DNA from: Bacillus sp. WMMC1349
Lineage (GTDB): Bacteria > Bacillota > Bacilli > Bacillales > Bacillaceae
Direction of reading: 5' to 3'
Assembly (NCBI RefSeq): GCF_013155385.1
Contig: NZ_JABJUQ010000007.1
Span: forward strand, 2,884,501-2,948,500
DNA: 64,000 nt
Positions 62,310-64,000 of this stretch are shown piece after piece (position 1 is the stretch's first letter; the number at the start of each line of letters is the position of its first letter). The translations under genes were made by a program, and so were the position numbers. A model generated the notes under the pieces. The model saw only the letters and a list, made by a program, of their open reading frames with translations. It had not been told where the DNA came from and did no database searches.

Positions 62310-63525
62310 ATAAAAGAATTTGACACCAATTAATGGCTTCAAGGTAGCATTGATATGCTTCTTCTTTTGTTATATCTTCTGTCTGGACATTGTCTTCCCA
62401 TTCATTTCGTTCAATCAGTTTTGCCAGTTTTAAGATTTTGCGATAATCGTTTTCTTCGCCAAGCAATGCTAGACCTACTTCGTCTGATAACGGCAGCTCA
62501 CTGATCACTTCTTTTAATTCTTTGTGCAAAAGTGTATCAATAAAAGAAAACATTCCTGTCAACATATAGGAAGAAGGCTCACTCCGATTGGTCTTTTTGG
62601 CCAGTAATTCGCAAAGTTTCGCACGGATCAGTGATATTTTCACCAATTCATTTTTACTTGAATCTTGTTTTCTTGTTAAATCTTTAAAAGAAAGAATGAA
62701 GATCCATCTTTTAATCTCTTTAAATCCAAGTAATACGATCGCTTGACGAATACTCTTGATTTTTTGTATCGGTCGATTTGCAGGAGAATTTATCAGTTTT
62801 AACAACTGATAAGAAAGTGACAGATCCCGCTCAATGATATTTGTAATACTTGCGATATCAGGTTGTTCTTCGCTCAGTTCGTGAAGCAAGTCATAATAAG
62901 CATGAAAATGATATTTAATTTCATGCCCAGCAATTACAACTGGTTCACTGAAAAAATAACCTTGGAACAGATGAAACCCATCCGCAACAGCCTGCTCATA
63001 TTCTTGCCTCGTCTCCACCTTTTCAGCAAGAAATTTCAGACCGTAAGCCTTGTAGGACTGGATAATGCTCTGTCTTTCTTGAGGTGATGTTTTAAAGAAA
63101 TCGACCTTCAAAACATCAATTGACTCCAATAACTGATAAAACAATTCTTGATTTCCACGATGGTTGAGACAGAAATCATCCAATGCAATCGTATAACCTA
63201 GGCTTTTTAATTGTTTACACTGATCGATTAATTCTGGTGTGATTGGAACATCTTCAAGAATTTCTACAACGAGACGCTCCGGATCAAAATATGTCGGTAA
63301 CCCAGCTTTTAAGAGACCTTCTGTAAAATTAACATAATACTTTTTACCTTCGGTTAATCGATCAATTCCTATATTAAAAAAGCTGTTAAACATGACTTCT
63401 GTTGTAGCTTTATCACCGTCTATTCCGGAAAAGAAATTTTTCTCACTTTCCCTGTACAACAGCTCATATGCAATAACTTGTTCTTTTTGATTAAATATTG
63501 GCTGTCTGGCAACAAAAACCCTCAT
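62308..63525 (-). CDS. yuxH: EAL-HDOD signalling protein YuxH
   Basis: 405 aa. N-terminal EAL-type domain (about 1-200) in which the signature reads Y-E-L-L-Y-R instead of EAL-L and other metal ligands seem reduced, so it may bind rather than degrade cyclic-di-GMP; C-terminal HDOD domain (about 205-390; L-S-Y-Q-L-L-K-L-I-N-S and I-V-L-L-G-F-K-E-I-K-R-W). B. subtilis YuxH acts as a c-di-GMP-specific phosphodiesterase-type/HDOD regulator; activity here needs testing. Confidence 0.9.
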   Translation of the reverse strand: MRVFVARQPIFNQKEQVIAYELLYRESEKNFFSGIDGDKATTEVMFNSFFNIGIDRLTEGKKYYVNFTEGLLKAGLPTYFDPERLVVEILEDVPITPELIDQCKQLKSLGYTIALDDFCLNHRGNQELFYQLLESIDVLKVDFFKTSPQERQSIIQSYKAYGLKFLAEKVETRQEYEQAVADGFHLFQGYFFSEPVVIAGHEIKYHFHAYYDLLHELSEEQPDIASITNIIERDLSLSYQLLKLINSPANRPIQKIKSIRQAIVLLGFKEIKRWIFILSFKDLTRKQDSSKNELVKISLIRAKLCELLAKKTNRSEPSSYMLTGMFSFIDTLLHKELKEVISELPLSDEVGLALLGEENDYRKILKLAKLIERNEWEDNVQTEDITKEEAYQCYLEAINWCQILL

Positions 63526-63625
63526 TCTTCTTCCTCCTGAGGTTCATTTGCTCTTAAGTATATCAAAATAAATGAGCGAATCTTGCCGATTATTTAAAAA
63601 TTTATCTAATTTTTTTTAAATACAG

Positions 63626-64000
63626 CTACACTTGATCAATGCCATTTTTTGCTTTACTTTTCACTTCATGAATCTTCTGCATTTTGTTATTCCAACAAGC
63701 TTCACTTAAATCGACTGGATATTCTTCCGGTTTGCTGATTCGTTTATATTCTTCCCAGAGCAAACTAAGGTTTTCTTGAACATACTGCTTAATTTCTTTG
63801 ATAGTTGGATTATCATAAACAAGTTTGCCATTTTCAAAGATCAGTTGATGAAGATCTTTGGCATCAAAATTTGTGACGAACTTGCTAATGAATGTATGAA
63901 CAGGATGGAACATTTTAAGCCGCTCCTGCTCATTCACATTTTCATGTGCTAAAGCGATATAATCACCTTCTGAATGATGATTCAGCTGATTGATAATTCG
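63626..64000 (-). CDS. pncB: Nicotinate phosphoribosyltransferase, C-terminal part (cut by window edge)
   Basis: 125 codons open to the right edge. The sequence F-H-P-V-H-T-F, Y-D-N-P-T-I-K-E-I and Y-P-V-D-L-S matches the C-terminal region of nicotinate phosphoribosyltransferase (B. subtilis yueK/pncB), which makes nicotinate mononucleotide in NAD salvage. Gene order yuxH-pncB is as in B. subtilis. The N-terminal catalytic part lies outside. Confidence 0.85.
   Translation of the reverse strand, partial: RIINQLNHHSEGDYIALAHENVNEQERLKMFHPVHTFISKFVTNFDAKDLHQLIFENGKLVYDNPTIKEIKQYVQENLSLLWEEYKRISKPEEYPVDLSEACWNNKMQKIHEVKSKAKNGIDQV

Overview
The window is chromosomal DNA from a low-GC, endospore-forming member of the Bacillaceae. 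It carries a spore-coat transglutaminase, an alanine operon, the Mrp antiporter operon, ComQXPA/DegQ quorum sensing and a Mistic/YugO pair. From about 21 kb to the right edge, gene order follows the Bacillus subtilis yub-yul-tgl-yug-pat-kap-yux-mrp-com-yue region closely. Differences from that order are: kinB and kapB are absent between patB and kapD; pssA-dedA-psd sits between yufK and mrpA; a GH12 glycosidase lies beside yugU/yugS; and a polymorphic-toxin island lies at the left edge. No tRNA, rRNA or CRISPR array was seen.

1-15.2 kb, minus strand: a polymorphic toxin island that looks like a type VII secretion (ESX/Yuk-like) effector locus. An intact operon reads right to left: a coiled-coil helper, a WXG100 protein, a 240-aa possible chaperone, a small helical WXG-like protein, a 654-aa toxin with a CdiA-like nuclease tip, and its immunity protein. 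Downstream lies an array of five orphan toxin/immunity cassettes (called A-F here with the letters A, B, C, D, E, F used from left to right, A being cut by the window edge). Cassettes B, D and E repeat the internal linker of the main toxin (about 465 bp, ending at a GKSVGEG motif); C carries a divergent copy; each then switches to a different toxin tip and a matching immunity gene. Several cassettes have lost a start codon, carry a stop or frameshift at the linker/tip boundary, or are cut by decayed IS3 (left end) or IS66 (right end) elements. This fits a reservoir of silent donor cassettes for toxin switching. (Counting the truncated A and F there are six orphan modules, four of them with recognisable linker.)

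15.2-21 kb: decayed DNA, two small genes, then an envelope-lipid-like cluster (phosphodiesterase, diacylglycerol-type glycosyltransferase, YkoP, YkoQ metallophosphoesterase). 20.5-31.6 kb: uppP, yubA, yulF, a chemoreceptor with a sigma-D-type promoter, tgl, a nitronate monooxygenase, yugU, a secreted GH12 glucanase, yugS and yugP. 31.7-43.3 kb: mistic-yugO, yugN, a DUF421 protein, pgi, an iron alcohol dehydrogenase, yuzA, yugI, alaT-alaR, yugF, yugE, patB and kapD. 43.4-50.7 kb: an MFS transporter, pbpD, yuxK, an IS200 remnant, yufK and the phosphatidylethanolamine genes pssA-dedA-psd. 50.9-56.6 kb: the complete mrpABCDEFG operon.

56.7-64 kb: yuxO-comA-comP-comX-comQ-degQ on the minus strand, with a 57-aa ComX ending in WFPED (pheromone Trp at residue 53) and a ComA-box-like site upstream of degQ, then yuzC, yuxH and the 3' part of pncB. 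In B. subtilis the yuk/yue type VII secretion operon lies a few genes beyond pncB, so the machinery for the toxin island may lie just outside the right edge; this is inference.
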